The position numbers were made by a program, and so were the translations under genes. Shown piece after piece: positions 8,351 to 16,510 of a stretch of 64,000 nt of DNA; the stretch's first letter is position 1; each line of letters opens with the position of its first letter. The notes beneath the pieces were generated by a model. The model was not told the origin of the DNA. It saw only the letters and a program-made list of their open reading frames with translations, and did not search any database. Source of the DNA: UBA1181 sp045113275 (GTDB lineage Bacteria > Bacteroidota > Bacteroidia > Bacteroidales > Paludibacteraceae); the NCBI GenBank assembly GCA_045113275.1, contig JBGUIU010000243.1, forward strand, positions 1-64,000, given 5' to 3'.

Positions 8351-9691
8351 ATGGCGAAAATTTTTAGTTTCATCAATCATATTAAACAGACCATTGATAA
8401 TATAGTTAATTGGGGAATCAAACATTACAATAAATGTTTGAATTTTGATTACAACTGCTTTCGTCAGACTAAGTTCTCATGGAAGAAGATCCCTCTGATT
8501 TTCCTCCATTCTTTCATAGACCATAATGCATCCACAAAAGCATCGGCTCTTACTTTTCTGACATTTACATCGACAATTCCTTTCTTGGCACTGATGTTGT
8601 GCGTATTGCAGGGTTTCATCAATTCGGATGTTATCATTTCTGCACTTACGGGGATGTTCCCCTACATGAACAAGGCTATCGAAGACGTATTCTCACTGGC
8701 AGGTGATTATATTAAAGAGTCATCTTGGCGGGGGAATGTAGTTGTGTTGGGCATTATGTTATGGTGTACGTATAGTTTGTTTTATAGTATCAATCATAAT
8801 CTAAACCAGATATGGGGGGCGCAAGATCGTTCTATAGCGGAACGATTGCGTTTCTACACCATCATATTCGTTATCATTGGTGTCTCGCTGCCTGTGTCAT
8901 TACCCATACTCAACTACATACACAATCCATTGATTATAAAGTTGGTTTTATATAGTTTGACGTTCTTCGCCTTCTTAGCGGTTTTCAAGTTCTTCCCTCA
9001 TACCAATGTCAGTATGGCAAGTGCCTTTACTTCCACCTTCTTCTTTATGATTCTTTTGTGGATATTGAATACAGGCTATATGATCTTGTTCGACACCATA
9101 GAGGGCTCTTATCTGAAGAACTACGGCTCTACCTTCGCTATCATCTTCATCACCATGGCATGGGTTCACTTCATGTGGATCATATTTCTGCTGAGTGCTT
9201 CCATGGGAAGTTCCATCGACAGACAAGGTAACTATACATTCGTGAAAGAGGTGAAAGAACTGACTCCTCAATACATGCATTTTTTAATGGTTGCCATCGC
9301 ATCCATCATCTACAAGAAGTGGCATGAACAAAAGATGGAGACACAACCCGACGAGATTGTGAAGACATTGAATATTCCATATCCTCTTTTTCAAGATATT
9401 ATCAATCAGCTTGTTGCGGCTAAGGTGATTAAGCCACATGAGGAGGCTGAGAACAATATTTATCGGTCATGGATTATCGGTCGCCCAGAGGATCATACCA
9501 TTCGTGCGTTGCTCGATGATGTTGACAATCATGGAATTGACCACCTGCTAGCCTTCAACTACAAGCAAAACATCCAAGTGAATGGGACTCCTTTATGGCC
9601 CGAATTTCACACAGCTTATCAAACGTTCTATCAGACCACCTTGGATACCAAGCTATATGATATTGAGGTGAAGCAGGAGGACGTGGAGTGA
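8351..9691 (+). CDS. YihY/BrkB-family inner-membrane protein
   Basis: 446 residues from the ATG chosen downstream of the -7 element. The central part (about residues 55-320) has six hydrophobic segments and the family features STKASALTFLTF near the first membrane segment and NYGSTFAIIFITMAWVHFMW in the fifth. The family was once labelled ribonuclease BN, wrongly; its function (membrane integrity, transport or virulence in different hosts) is unsettled. The C-terminal 120 residues form a soluble winged-helix-like region (EIVKTLNIPYPLFQDIINQL) common in Bacteroidetes members. It ends at 9691 before a promoter region. Confidence 0.88.
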   Translation: MAKIFSFINHIKQTIDNIVNWGIKHYNKCLNFDYNCFRQTKFSWKKIPLIFLHSFIDHNASTKASALTFLTFTSTIPFLALMLCVLQGFINSDVIISALTGMFPYMNKAIEDVFSLAGDYIKESSWRGNVVVLGIMLWCTYSLFYSINHNLNQIWGAQDRSIAERLRFYTIIFVIIGVSLPVSLPILNYIHNPLIIKLVLYSLTFFAFLAVFKFFPHTNVSMASAFTSTFFFMILLWILNTGYMILFDTIEGSYLKNYGSTFAIIFITMAWVHFMWIIFLLSASMGSSIDRQGNYTFVKEVKELTPQYMHFLMVAIASIIYKKWHEQKMETQPDEIVKTLNIPYPLFQDIINQLVAAKVIKPHEEAENNIYRSWIIGRPEDHTIRALLDDVDNHGIDHLLAFNYKQNIQVNGTPLWPEFHTAYQTFYQTTLDTKLYDIEVKQEDVE

Positions 9692-9744
9692 GGCTCGTTA
9701 AGGAAGGTGTCCTCAGTGTTAAAATAGAAGTGGATTTGTAGTGT

Positions 9745-9766
9745 TCAATAGTATATGCACTATTGA
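9745..9766. promoter_or_regulatory. Operator-like dyad before small exported protein
   Basis: TCAATAGT, six bases, ACTATTGA: a perfect 8-bp inverted repeat. It lies 11 bases upstream of the -7 element at 9778-9785, overlapping where the -33 element would be, a position suited to a repressor or activator. Confidence 0.45.
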
Positions 9767-9777
9767 TATAAAAGATA

Positions 9778-9785
9778 TATCTTTG
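9778..9785 (+). promoter_or_regulatory. -7 element
   Basis: TATCTTTG, 23 bases upstream of the ATG at 9809. Confidence 0.65.
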
Positions 9786-9808
9786 TTGGGTATTAATTAA
9801 GTTTTCGT

Positions 9809-10225
9809 ATGCATCTTTTGATGATTCGCCTTTGTCTGGTCGTTGCGATCTTGTTTGGATTGCAGGATGCTCAGTTGAGTGTCGAATCTGTTTGTCATAT
9901 AACAGACAGACTGACGAAGGATTGTGTTGTCGATTCGTATGATGAGCTTGATTATGGTATTCAGAAAGATGGATTGCAACTGCCATCTGGGTATTTGCTG
10001 AATGATGAAGACTCACAGCGATTGGAGAACTCTCGGTCGGGTCGGACATACTCTTCAGGAGGAGGTAAGCCTGGCCGTTTGTCAAATCATTGGGAGGCTC
10101 ATTGTATATCTTGTTTTATTTATCTTCCATGTTTGTTTTTCCTTCGTGCCGGTTCGTGGGTGCGGAGGAGAGGTGCGTCTCCACGTTATTATTTTGTTAT
10201 TGCGTTGAGACGCATTCTTTGTTAG
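9809..10225 (+). CDS. Small exported cysteine-containing hypothetical protein
   Basis: 138 residues; not assignable to a named family. The first 20 residues are hydrophobic (LCLVVAILFG) and could be a signal peptide. An acidic segment with DRLTKDCVVDSYDELDYG follows, then a basic C-terminal end SPRYYFVIALRRILC. I recall similar YYxVIALRRxLC endings on small Bacteroidales proteins but cannot verify this. A well-placed -7 element and a dyad precede it, which argues for a real gene. An overlapping open frame at 10002-10208 in another phase is weaker. A 7-bp inverted repeat (GCGTCTC and GAGACGC) lies in the 3' end. Confidence 0.5.
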   Translation: MHLLMIRLCLVVAILFGLQDAQLSVESVCHITDRLTKDCVVDSYDELDYGIQKDGLQLPSGYLLNDEDSQRLENSRSGRTYSSGGGKPGRLSNHWEAHCISCFIYLPCLFFLRAGSWVRRRGASPRYYFVIALRRILC

Positions 10226-10286
10226 GTGCTTTCTTTATTCATTAGTAAGAAAAAAGTATTTATTCCTAACAAAAAAAAATCACAAA

Positions 10287-10679
10287 ATGGCAAATATAAA
10301 AAGTTTACGGATGTGGAATGACATCTGTGCTGATAGTCGTGTTTATATCAGCAAATCGTGGCTGGGTCTTAAGACCATAGTAAAGAGTGTATCAACAGGA
10401 AGTGTTATCGTTGCGAAGAAAATAGAACTGAGTCTGCAGGATGGTGACTCCCTACGGCGTGTTTTACAGTCATCGGACGAGACGATGTTGAAGTCTCTTG
10501 AGACCTTCCATTTGAAGGAAACACCGAATGGTAATTATATGTTGGAGGCATGTGTTTCGAGAGATGAAACGTATGTCGCACTGCTGTTATTACAGTACAA
10601 GCAGTTGGATTATGTGCCGGTGACCAATGTCCTGGTGTATGAGGGCGAGAATGCTCGAATCATCAGTCGAATGTTCTAA
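10287..10679 (+). CDS. Conserved Bacteroidales hypothetical protein
   Basis: 130 residues, no signal peptide, no membrane segment. It reads as a compact soluble protein (SLRMWNDICADSRVYI at the start, LQYKQLDYVPVTNVLVYEG near the end). I believe homologues of this length occur widely in Bacteroidales, but I know no function. It is followed by a good terminator hairpin at 10685-10717, so it is a separately ended transcript. The upstream 60 bases show no clear -7 element; it may be read from the promoter at 9778. Confidence 0.65.
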   Translation: MANIKSLRMWNDICADSRVYISKSWLGLKTIVKSVSTGSVIVAKKIELSLQDGDSLRRVLQSSDETMLKSLETFHLKETPNGNYMLEACVSRDETYVALLLLQYKQLDYVPVTNVLVYEGENARIISRMF

Positions 10680-10684
10680 TAACT

Positions 10685-10717
10685 AAAGAGGGTATGTCAT
10701 TGGGATATGCCCTCTTT
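10685..10717 (+). terminator. Rho-independent-type hairpin
   Basis: AAAGAGGGTAT pairs with ATGCCCTCTTT (one wobble) six bases after the stop of the preceding gene. Confidence 0.65.
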
Positions 10718-10797
10718 CAACGATAGAGTAGGAGCGTCGAAAAGGAGAACAATATACGATTGATATCAAATTTCTGTATTTTTGATAAACGATTCTA

Positions 10798-10827
10798 TTG
10801 ACATTCTCCATAAAAAGCATATCTTTG
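10798..10827 (+). promoter_or_regulatory. Promoter of superoxide dismutase gene
   Basis: A TTG at 10798-10800 and TATCTTTG at 10820-10827 are 19 bases apart, the spacing expected for -33 and -7 elements. A palindrome TTGATATCAA (10760-10769) lies upstream and could bind a regulator. The start codon is 62 bases downstream. Confidence 0.65.
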
Positions 10828-10889
10828 TCATGAGACAAGAGATAAGACGACTCTCATTTTGATTCATTCATCTAAAAAAATAGACAGAT

Positions 10890-11486
10890 ATGGCAACTCA
10901 AAAATTTGAATTGATGTCGCTTCCTTACGCTGCGAATGCGTTGGAACCAGTTATTAGCCAGCAGACCATTAGTTTTCACCATGGAAAGCATTTGCAGGCA
11001 TATGTGAATAATCTTAATGCTCTATTGCCTGGTTCGGGTTTTGAAGACCTATCACTCGTGGAAATTGTTAAGAAAGCAGACGGGGGCATCTTTAATAATG
11101 CAGGACAGATATTGAATCACGAACTTTATTTCGGACAGTTCCGTTCCCCTAAGGCTGACAATCAACCTGCGGGACGAATTGCTGATGCCATCGCAAGAGA
11201 TTTTGGTTCGTTCGATGCTTTCAAAGAGGAATTCCAGAAAAAAGGAGGCTCTTTGTTCGGATCTGGATGGGTTTGGCTCTCTGCCGATGCTGATGGGAAA
11301 CTTCTTATCTCCCAAGAACCTAATGCAGCAAACCCTGCACAACGTGGACTTACTCCATTGCTGACATTTGATGTGTGGGAACATGCTTATTATCTAGATT
11401 ATCAGAACCGTCGTCCTGATCATCTTGCTGCATTATGGTCAATCATTGATTGGCAGGTGGTAGAGAAAAGATATACAGCAAAGTAG
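10890..11486 (+). CDS. sodB: Fe/Mn superoxide dismutase
   Basis: 198 residues, full length for the family. Metal ligands by alignment to E. coli FeSOD are H30 (SFHHGKH), H77 (ILNHELYF), D161 and H165 (DVWEHAYYLDY). Q73 in AGQILNH sits where FeSOD has its second-sphere glutamine; Bacteroides and Porphyromonas relatives with this arrangement can be cambialistic (active with Fe or Mn), so metal use is left open. It converts superoxide to peroxide and oxygen in the cytoplasm, which suits an oxygen-exposed anaerobe. Single gene with its own promoter and a downstream terminator. Confidence 0.97.
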   Translation: MATQKFELMSLPYAANALEPVISQQTISFHHGKHLQAYVNNLNALLPGSGFEDLSLVEIVKKADGGIFNNAGQILNHELYFGQFRSPKADNQPAGRIADAIARDFGSFDAFKEEFQKKGGSLFGSGWVWLSADADGKLLISQEPNAANPAQRGLTPLLTFDVWEHAYYLDYQNRRPDHLAALWSIIDWQVVEKRYTAK

Positions 11487-11569
11487 ATCTTAGAGGTAGT
11501 GAAAAACGTCCTGAACGAAATAAATACATAGCAACAAAGGACGTTTGTCGAAGCTGCCTACACAATATA

Positions 11570-11617
11570 GGGTTGAGTTGGTAACCTTTTTGAGGTCAAC
11601 TCAGCCCTTTTCTTTTA
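11570..11617 (+). terminator. Terminator of sodB
   Basis: GGGTTGAGTTG pairs with CAACTCAGCCC (one wobble), followed by TTTTCTTTT. A second 9-bp stem (AAACGTCCT with AGGACGTTT) lies just before it at about 11505-11548. Confidence 0.75.
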
Positions 11618-11649
11618 AAGGATAGATTTTGCATTAAGAATTAATTTTT

Positions 11650-11657
11650 TATCTTTG
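11650..11657 (+). promoter_or_regulatory. -7 element of M60 peptidase gene
   Basis: TATCTTTG, 110 bases upstream of the start at 11768, giving a leader of roughly 100 bases. Confidence 0.5.
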
Positions 11658-11767
11658 TTTGAGTTTGAACGATTACCATTGATGCGTTTGACAATGTTAT
11701 TATCATTACAATCAGTGAGTTGTGGTGTGTTTCAACCTTTTTAGTAAGTGAAATAATATAATTGCCT

Positions 11768-14700
11768 ATGGAAAAGAAGACGATTTTTACCAAAATAATA
11801 GTGGCACTGTCGGTTATCATGGCATGCAACATCCTGTCTGTATGGTCGGCAAAGACAGTCCGTGTGGATAATGCGGGTTCGTTATCCTCTCTATTCCCTT
11901 CCGGTGATGAAGATGTGAAGATTACGGGTTTCATCAATGGGACGGATGTCAAGTTTCTCCGTCAACAAATAGATGATGGGGCACTCTCTTCGTTGGACCT
12001 GTCGGAGGTGACGATTGTGAGTGGAGGAGAATCCTATGATGGAACACATTATACATCGAATGATACTATCGGGGAAGATATGTTCGCCAACTTTTTGCAG
12101 TTGAAACATATTGAACTGCCTAATTCGGTGGTATATATAGCTTCTAATGCTTTTTCGCGTTCCGGACTGAAGAAGGTGGTGATTCCGAATAGTGTCAGAG
12201 AGGTTGGAATGGATGCCTTTGCTTATTGCCGTTCATTGGATACGGTTCTTGTCGGTAGCAAGGTGAAAAGCTTGGGACAGGGTGTTTTCTATAGTTCGTC
12301 TGTCAAGGTAGCTTACATCTTAGCGACAGGTATTCCGCAGATTACCTACTATCTCTTCTCATCTACTCCAGATATCATCGTCTATTCAGAGATGGAAAAC
12401 GATTATAAGGATTCAAGTTGGGGAGATTTCGGTACCATTAAAGGAGGCTTGGAAGAGTACTATCCACATGAACAGGATCCTGCTACTCTCTTGCGTACGA
12501 AGTTTGTTGCCTACTTCAATGATGATGCCTGCACGGAACTGAAGGATGAGTATAAGGCGATGAATGATAATGTTCTCTTTATGACGATGCAGAATGATGA
12601 GCTGACAGACGACCTTATTGCAATTGCCTTGAAAATCAAGAATGATGAATGGAGCAAGTATGAAAAAGATTTTAGAATACATGAGTATTCAGCCTATAGT
12701 GATGCCAACTATTGGAATAAACTGCTTATGAGCACGGGTGGTTCGTATATGGGTAATCCGACGGGTATTTATTCGACGGATAATGCACCCATCTATGTCT
12801 TCGTGGATCAAGATACCCCAAGTGATGCTACACTCTACTTCACAGGATGTGTTGAGAATAATCTTATATCAAATGCAAAGACGGGTACGAAACTTTCTAA
12901 GGGCTTGAATATTATTGACGGAGAGAAAAATGCTTTGTATTACGTTATCTATACTGCTGATACTCGGTCGATGACAAAGAAACTTAGTGAGTGGCCCGCT
13001 ATTAAGATCCATGTCGAAGGCGGTGTGGTGAATGGTTACTATGACCTGTCACGTCATAGTGATGAGGCGTATGTGGAATTGTTGGCAAATGCTACACACG
13101 AACTGTTTACGGTTAAGGGTGCGGAGACATTGCTTAACTTCAGAACAACATCTTATCGAAAAGCATTCCCTACAACGATAGATAAGGATGTCATCTGGTT
13201 TGATAGCCTTACTGTGTGGGAGAAGGAACTGATGGGTATCTGCGAGTCAGTCGTCAATGGAGAACGCGCTAATGCACCATATAACCTGACAGGTGGTGAG
13301 GCTTATTTCCCAATCTACTATAATAATCCAAACTTTGCCATCGAGGGGGATGAAACGGATGATGGCTATGCAAACTCTACTGATTATCGTACGTCATATA
13401 ATTCATTTGATTGTATCTCAAAATCATTTGACGTGAGCCGAGATGATCAGGATGATTGGTGCGCAGGACATGAGTGCGGACATAACAACCAAAAGACCAT
13501 TAACCTGGAAGGATGTACGGAGGTCTCAAATAACTTGTTCTCCAATGTGATATGTTTCCTTGATGGACGTACCACATCCAAGGGATTATCCCTATCTTCC
13601 ACAATGAATGATTATGCACATCATGTGCCTTATTTTACGAGAAACGTATCCAGCATGATGAGAATGTATTATCAACTCTATTTATATTATCATCAGGCAC
13701 GTAAAAACACAGCTTTCTATCCAACTCTTTTCCAAGAGTTACGAAAGGATCCGTTGGCTCTTTGGGATAATACGAACAATAGTTCGCTGAAGTTCGTCAG
13801 AAAAGTGTGTGAAGTGGCTCAGGAAGATTTGACCGACTTCTTTGCTGCTTGGGGATTCTTCGAACCTTGTAACCTAACCATTGATGACTATGGCGTACGA
13901 TCATTGAAAGTGCTACAGGACGATATTGATAAGACATTGGAAGAAATCTCAAAATATCCGAAGAAGAATAGAGAGATCCTCTTCGTGGAAGACCGTGCGG
14001 ATTATGTGTTGACGACAGATTTCTTGACAACAGGAGGAGAGAAACGTTTGGGCTCGGAGACGGTTGGCTTATATGCTAATTTGGGACAATATACAGATTT
14101 CATGTCAACTACGGTAGAACCTTCGGAATATACATATATGCAAGCCGATTCATTCTATGCTATGATAGGTACGGGTGGTGTTGGCTTCTTGGTGCAGGAT
14201 AAAGAAGGAAAGATGCTGTATGCCTCTAATACGTTAAGTTTCTGTATTCCTTCCTGTGTTGGAAAAGAGTTTACGATTTACTCTGTTGATGCAGATGGTT
14301 CGTTACATGAAGTACATAAGCAAGAGGGTGGAATGGAGATCGTTCACCTGACTGAACCTGGAACTTTGTCGGATTCTCTTACGAGTCAAGCAGTGAAGGC
14401 CATTATCTCAGGACCATTGAATGGTACGGACATTCAATATCTTCGTACGTTGATCAACGAGGGTAAATTGCAGGCATTGGATCTGTCAGGCGCTACGATT
14501 GTGAGTGGGGGAGATGCGTATTACGAAGGACAGGTGACAAGCCAGGATATGATAGGAAACGACTTCTTCTATGAATGTGCGAGATTAGTGTCTGTTGTTC
14601 TTCCTCAGTCTGTTACCTCTATTGGTCAGCAGGCATTTTCTCATACTGGTTTGCGAGTTGCTGTGATACCAGATAGTGTCACCACGATAGGATTTGATGC

Positions 14701-15103
14701 GTTTGCTTATTGCGATCAGTTATCAAAGGTGGTGATTGGCTCTGATGTGAAACGGTTGCAGCAGGGTGCGTTCTATGAATCTACGGTGAAGGATGTTTAT
14801 GTTAAGCCGACGACTCCACCATACATAGCTAATTATCTCTTCTCGTCTAAGCCAACCATCCATGTTTATGCTAGCGCATTGGCTGATTATGAGGCTTCTG
14901 GCTGGGCTGAGTATGGTACGTTGGTGGGTGATTTGGATGAGTATGATTTCAGTGAGCCTACGCAGTTGTTACAACCATTGAGTGAAGAACCAACTGTGTC
15001 GGAAGAAACGATCCTTTATGACCTCTTTGGTCGTAGAATTGCGAATAAGCAATCTTCCACTATATATGTACAGAAAGGAAAGAAGGTGATTTTTATGAAA
15101 TAA
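11768..15103 (+). CDS. Secreted M60-type metallopeptidase flanked by two BspA-like leucine-rich repeat domains
   Basis: 1111 residues from the ATG at 11768 (a TTG at 11762 is possible). A hydrophobic signal follows a short basic start (KIIVALSVIMACNIL). Residues about 50-225 and 885-1060 are clearly related to each other and carry LRR_5/BspA features (ELPNSVVYIASNAF, VLPQSVTSIGQQAF, DAFAYC in both). Between them lies a zinc peptidase region with HECGH (H568, E569, H572) and a downstream glutamate (E581 or E585), the gluzincin pattern of peptidase M60/enhancin-like proteins, many of which cleave mucin-type glycoproteins. The last 30 residues (YDLFGRRIAN, then KGKKV) resemble a degenerate Prevotella-type secretion or anchoring tail. 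Secreted or surface location is inferred. Confidence 0.85.
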   Translation: MEKKTIFTKIIVALSVIMACNILSVWSAKTVRVDNAGSLSSLFPSGDEDVKITGFINGTDVKFLRQQIDDGALSSLDLSEVTIVSGGESYDGTHYTSNDTIGEDMFANFLQLKHIELPNSVVYIASNAFSRSGLKKVVIPNSVREVGMDAFAYCRSLDTVLVGSKVKSLGQGVFYSSSVKVAYILATGIPQITYYLFSSTPDIIVYSEMENDYKDSSWGDFGTIKGGLEEYYPHEQDPATLLRTKFVAYFNDDACTELKDEYKAMNDNVLFMTMQNDELTDDLIAIALKIKNDEWSKYEKDFRIHEYSAYSDANYWNKLLMSTGGSYMGNPTGIYSTDNAPIYVFVDQDTPSDATLYFTGCVENNLISNAKTGTKLSKGLNIIDGEKNALYYVIYTADTRSMTKKLSEWPAIKIHVEGGVVNGYYDLSRHSDEAYVELLANATHELFTVKGAETLLNFRTTSYRKAFPTTIDKDVIWFDSLTVWEKELMGICESVVNGERANAPYNLTGGEAYFPIYYNNPNFAIEGDETDDGYANSTDYRTSYNSFDCISKSFDVSRDDQDDWCAGHECGHNNQKTINLEGCTEVSNNLFSNVICFLDGRTTSKGLSLSSTMNDYAHHVPYFTRNVSSMMRMYYQLYLYYHQARKNTAFYPTLFQELRKDPLALWDNTNNSSLKFVRKVCEVAQEDLTDFFAAWGFFEPCNLTIDDYGVRSLKVLQDDIDKTLEEISKYPKKNREILFVEDRADYVLTTDFLTTGGEKRLGSETVGLYANLGQYTDFMSTTVEPSEYTYMQADSFYAMIGTGGVGFLVQDKEGKMLYASNTLSFCIPSCVGKEFTIYSVDADGSLHEVHKQEGGMEIVHLTEPGTLSDSLTSQAVKAIISGPLNGTDIQYLRTLINEGKLQALDLSGATIVSGGDAYYEGQVTSQDMIGNDFFYECARLVSVVLPQSVTSIGQQAFSHTGLRVAVIPDSVTTIGFDAFAYCDQLSKVVIGSDVKRLQQGAFYESTVKDVYVKPTTPPYIANYLFSSKPTIHVYASALADYEASGWAEYGTLVGDLDEYDFSEPTQLLQPLSEEPTVSEETILYDLFGRRIANKQSSTIYVQKGKKVIFMK

Positions 15104-15109
15104 AAAAAA

Positions 15110-15137
15110 CTGTAGGGGCGAATTTTCGTCCCTACAG
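15110..15137 (-). terminator. Bidirectional terminator between convergent genes
   Basis: CTGTAGGGGCGA pairs with TCGTCCCTACAG across a 4-base loop. The A run on its left gives a T tract for the minus-strand flavin reductase; it also ends the plus-strand peptidase gene. Confidence 0.75.
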
Positions 15138-15156
15138 ATTATCACTTGAAAAAGTT

Positions 15157-15720
15157 CTATTTCAATTGTTCCCCATCATGAAAGGCTTGTCCTACTTTCT
15201 TGCCTAATTGAATATATCCGTGATGAATTGGGTCATAGCTGATGATACCCATCTTCTCAATGTCTGGCAGACCATCGGCGGATAAGAAATCCTCCTGACA
15301 TACAATATTGACAATTTCACCAATAAGCATATAGCCCGATTGGTCTCGATTGAGTGTCTCTTTCACCTTACATTCCAATGTCAAAGGAAAATTGGTGAAG
15401 ATTGGTGCGTTCACATGATCAGATTTCACCACATTCCACCCTGTCTTTGCTATTTTGTTGGGTTCCTTCTTTGCACTGACGATTCCTACATAATCGGAAG
15501 CTACAAGCGTATCAACAGTGGCAAATGCAAGTGTGAAGGCACCTTGCAAATCAAGGTTTTCCGTTGTGGCATGAGCACCAAGGGAAATCATCACTTCGTT
15601 GGTGTCCCATGTGCCACCCCATGCAGCATTCATGGCATTGGGTTTGCCTTCTTTATCGTACGTGCCAAGAATCAGCACGGGTTGTGGAAGAGTCCACGGT
15701 TTAGGAGAAAAACTTTTCAT
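15157..15720 (-). CDS. Flavin reductase family (FMN-binding split-barrel) protein
   Basis: 187 residues. The start MKSFSPKPWTLPQPVLILGTYD and GKPNAMNAAWGGTW match the flavin reductase-like family, which binds FMN and reduces it with NAD(P)H or uses it in a small oxidoreductase. The end (DPIHHGYIQLGKKVGQAF) is also typical. Substrate and partner are unknown; in Bacteroidales these are usually single genes. The minus strand shows only a weak -7 match (TTCCTTTG) at 15763-15770. Confidence 0.9.
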   Translation of the reverse strand: MKSFSPKPWTLPQPVLILGTYDKEGKPNAMNAAWGGTWDTNEVMISLGAHATTENLDLQGAFTLAFATVDTLVASDYVGIVSAKKEPNKIAKTGWNVVKSDHVNAPIFTNFPLTLECKVKETLNRDQSGYMLIGEIVNIVCQEDFLSADGLPDIEKMGIISYDPIHHGYIQLGKKVGQAFHDGEQLK

Positions 15721-15856
15721 ATCTATAAAAATTATAATATATTAGCAAATATTGCGTCTCTACAAAGGAAACGAAATAATTTCAAAAATCCACGAAATGA
15801 ATTTATAAAACCCACCAAAATTTATTAAATTTCAAACCAAAGAGATAACAATAAAG

Positions 15857-16486
15857 ATGGAAAAGATAGAATCAGCTTATTTGAACAGAGAGAATATAGA
15901 AAGATCAACAGAGGAGGCGGAGTATCATCCGCTTAAGCCATTTCTTCCGGCAACAACGAAAGTTTTGTTCTTAGGAAGTTTTCCTCCTCAACGTAAGCGA
16001 TGGTGCATGAATTTCTATTATCCAAATTTCATCAATGATCATTGGCGAATCATGGGTTCTATATTTTTCAATGATAAAAACCATTTTGTTGATAGCAAGG
16101 AGAAAAAGTTTCGGTTGGGACCCATTGTGGAATTCTTACAGCAAAAAGGCATTGGATATTTTGATACGGCCACATCGATAAAACGGTTGGCGGATAATGC
16201 ATCCGACAAGTTCCTTGAGGTGTTGGAATATACCGACATTGATTCATTGTTAAGAATGATCCCCCAATGTAAGGTTATTGTCACCACAGGAGAAAAAGCC
16301 ACGCAAAACGTGATGAATCAGTATTCTTTGTTATCTTTGCCTTCGGTGGGTAGTTTTGTCCCTTTAAATGATGATGTGGTATTATACCGATTGCCTTCAT
16401 CCTCGCGAGCCTATCCATTGAGTTTAGATAAAAAGGTAGAAGCATATCGCAAATTGTTTGGATTTGCGGGGATTGGGGGATTGTGA
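15857..16486 (+). CDS. Uracil-DNA glycosylase family protein
   Basis: 209 residues. VLFLGSFPPQRKRWCMNFYYP is the conserved front of a Bacteroidetes subgroup of the uracil-DNA glycosylase superfamily (the position of motif 1 in the UDG fold), and LPSSSRAYPLSLDKKVEAY takes the position of motif 2. The usual GQDPYH of family 1 is absent, so removal of uracil is inferred from the superfamily and the actual base is unknown. It begins 136 bases from the divergent flavin reductase start. Convergent with the DUF6055 gene, with 24 bases between. Confidence 0.8.
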   Translation: MEKIESAYLNRENIERSTEEAEYHPLKPFLPATTKVLFLGSFPPQRKRWCMNFYYPNFINDHWRIMGSIFFNDKNHFVDSKEKKFRLGPIVEFLQQKGIGYFDTATSIKRLADNASDKFLEVLEYTDIDSLLRMIPQCKVIVTTGEKATQNVMNQYSLLSLPSVGSFVPLNDDVVLYRLPSSSRAYPLSLDKKVEAYRKLFGFAGIGGL

Positions 16487-16510
16487 ATAGACCTTAACAA
16501 GAACCAACCA

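Noticed and set aside
10002..10208. 68-codon frame ending in a hydrophobic tail within the small exported gene
   Set aside because: The frame at 9809 has a promoter at the right distance and a signal-like start; this one has neither.
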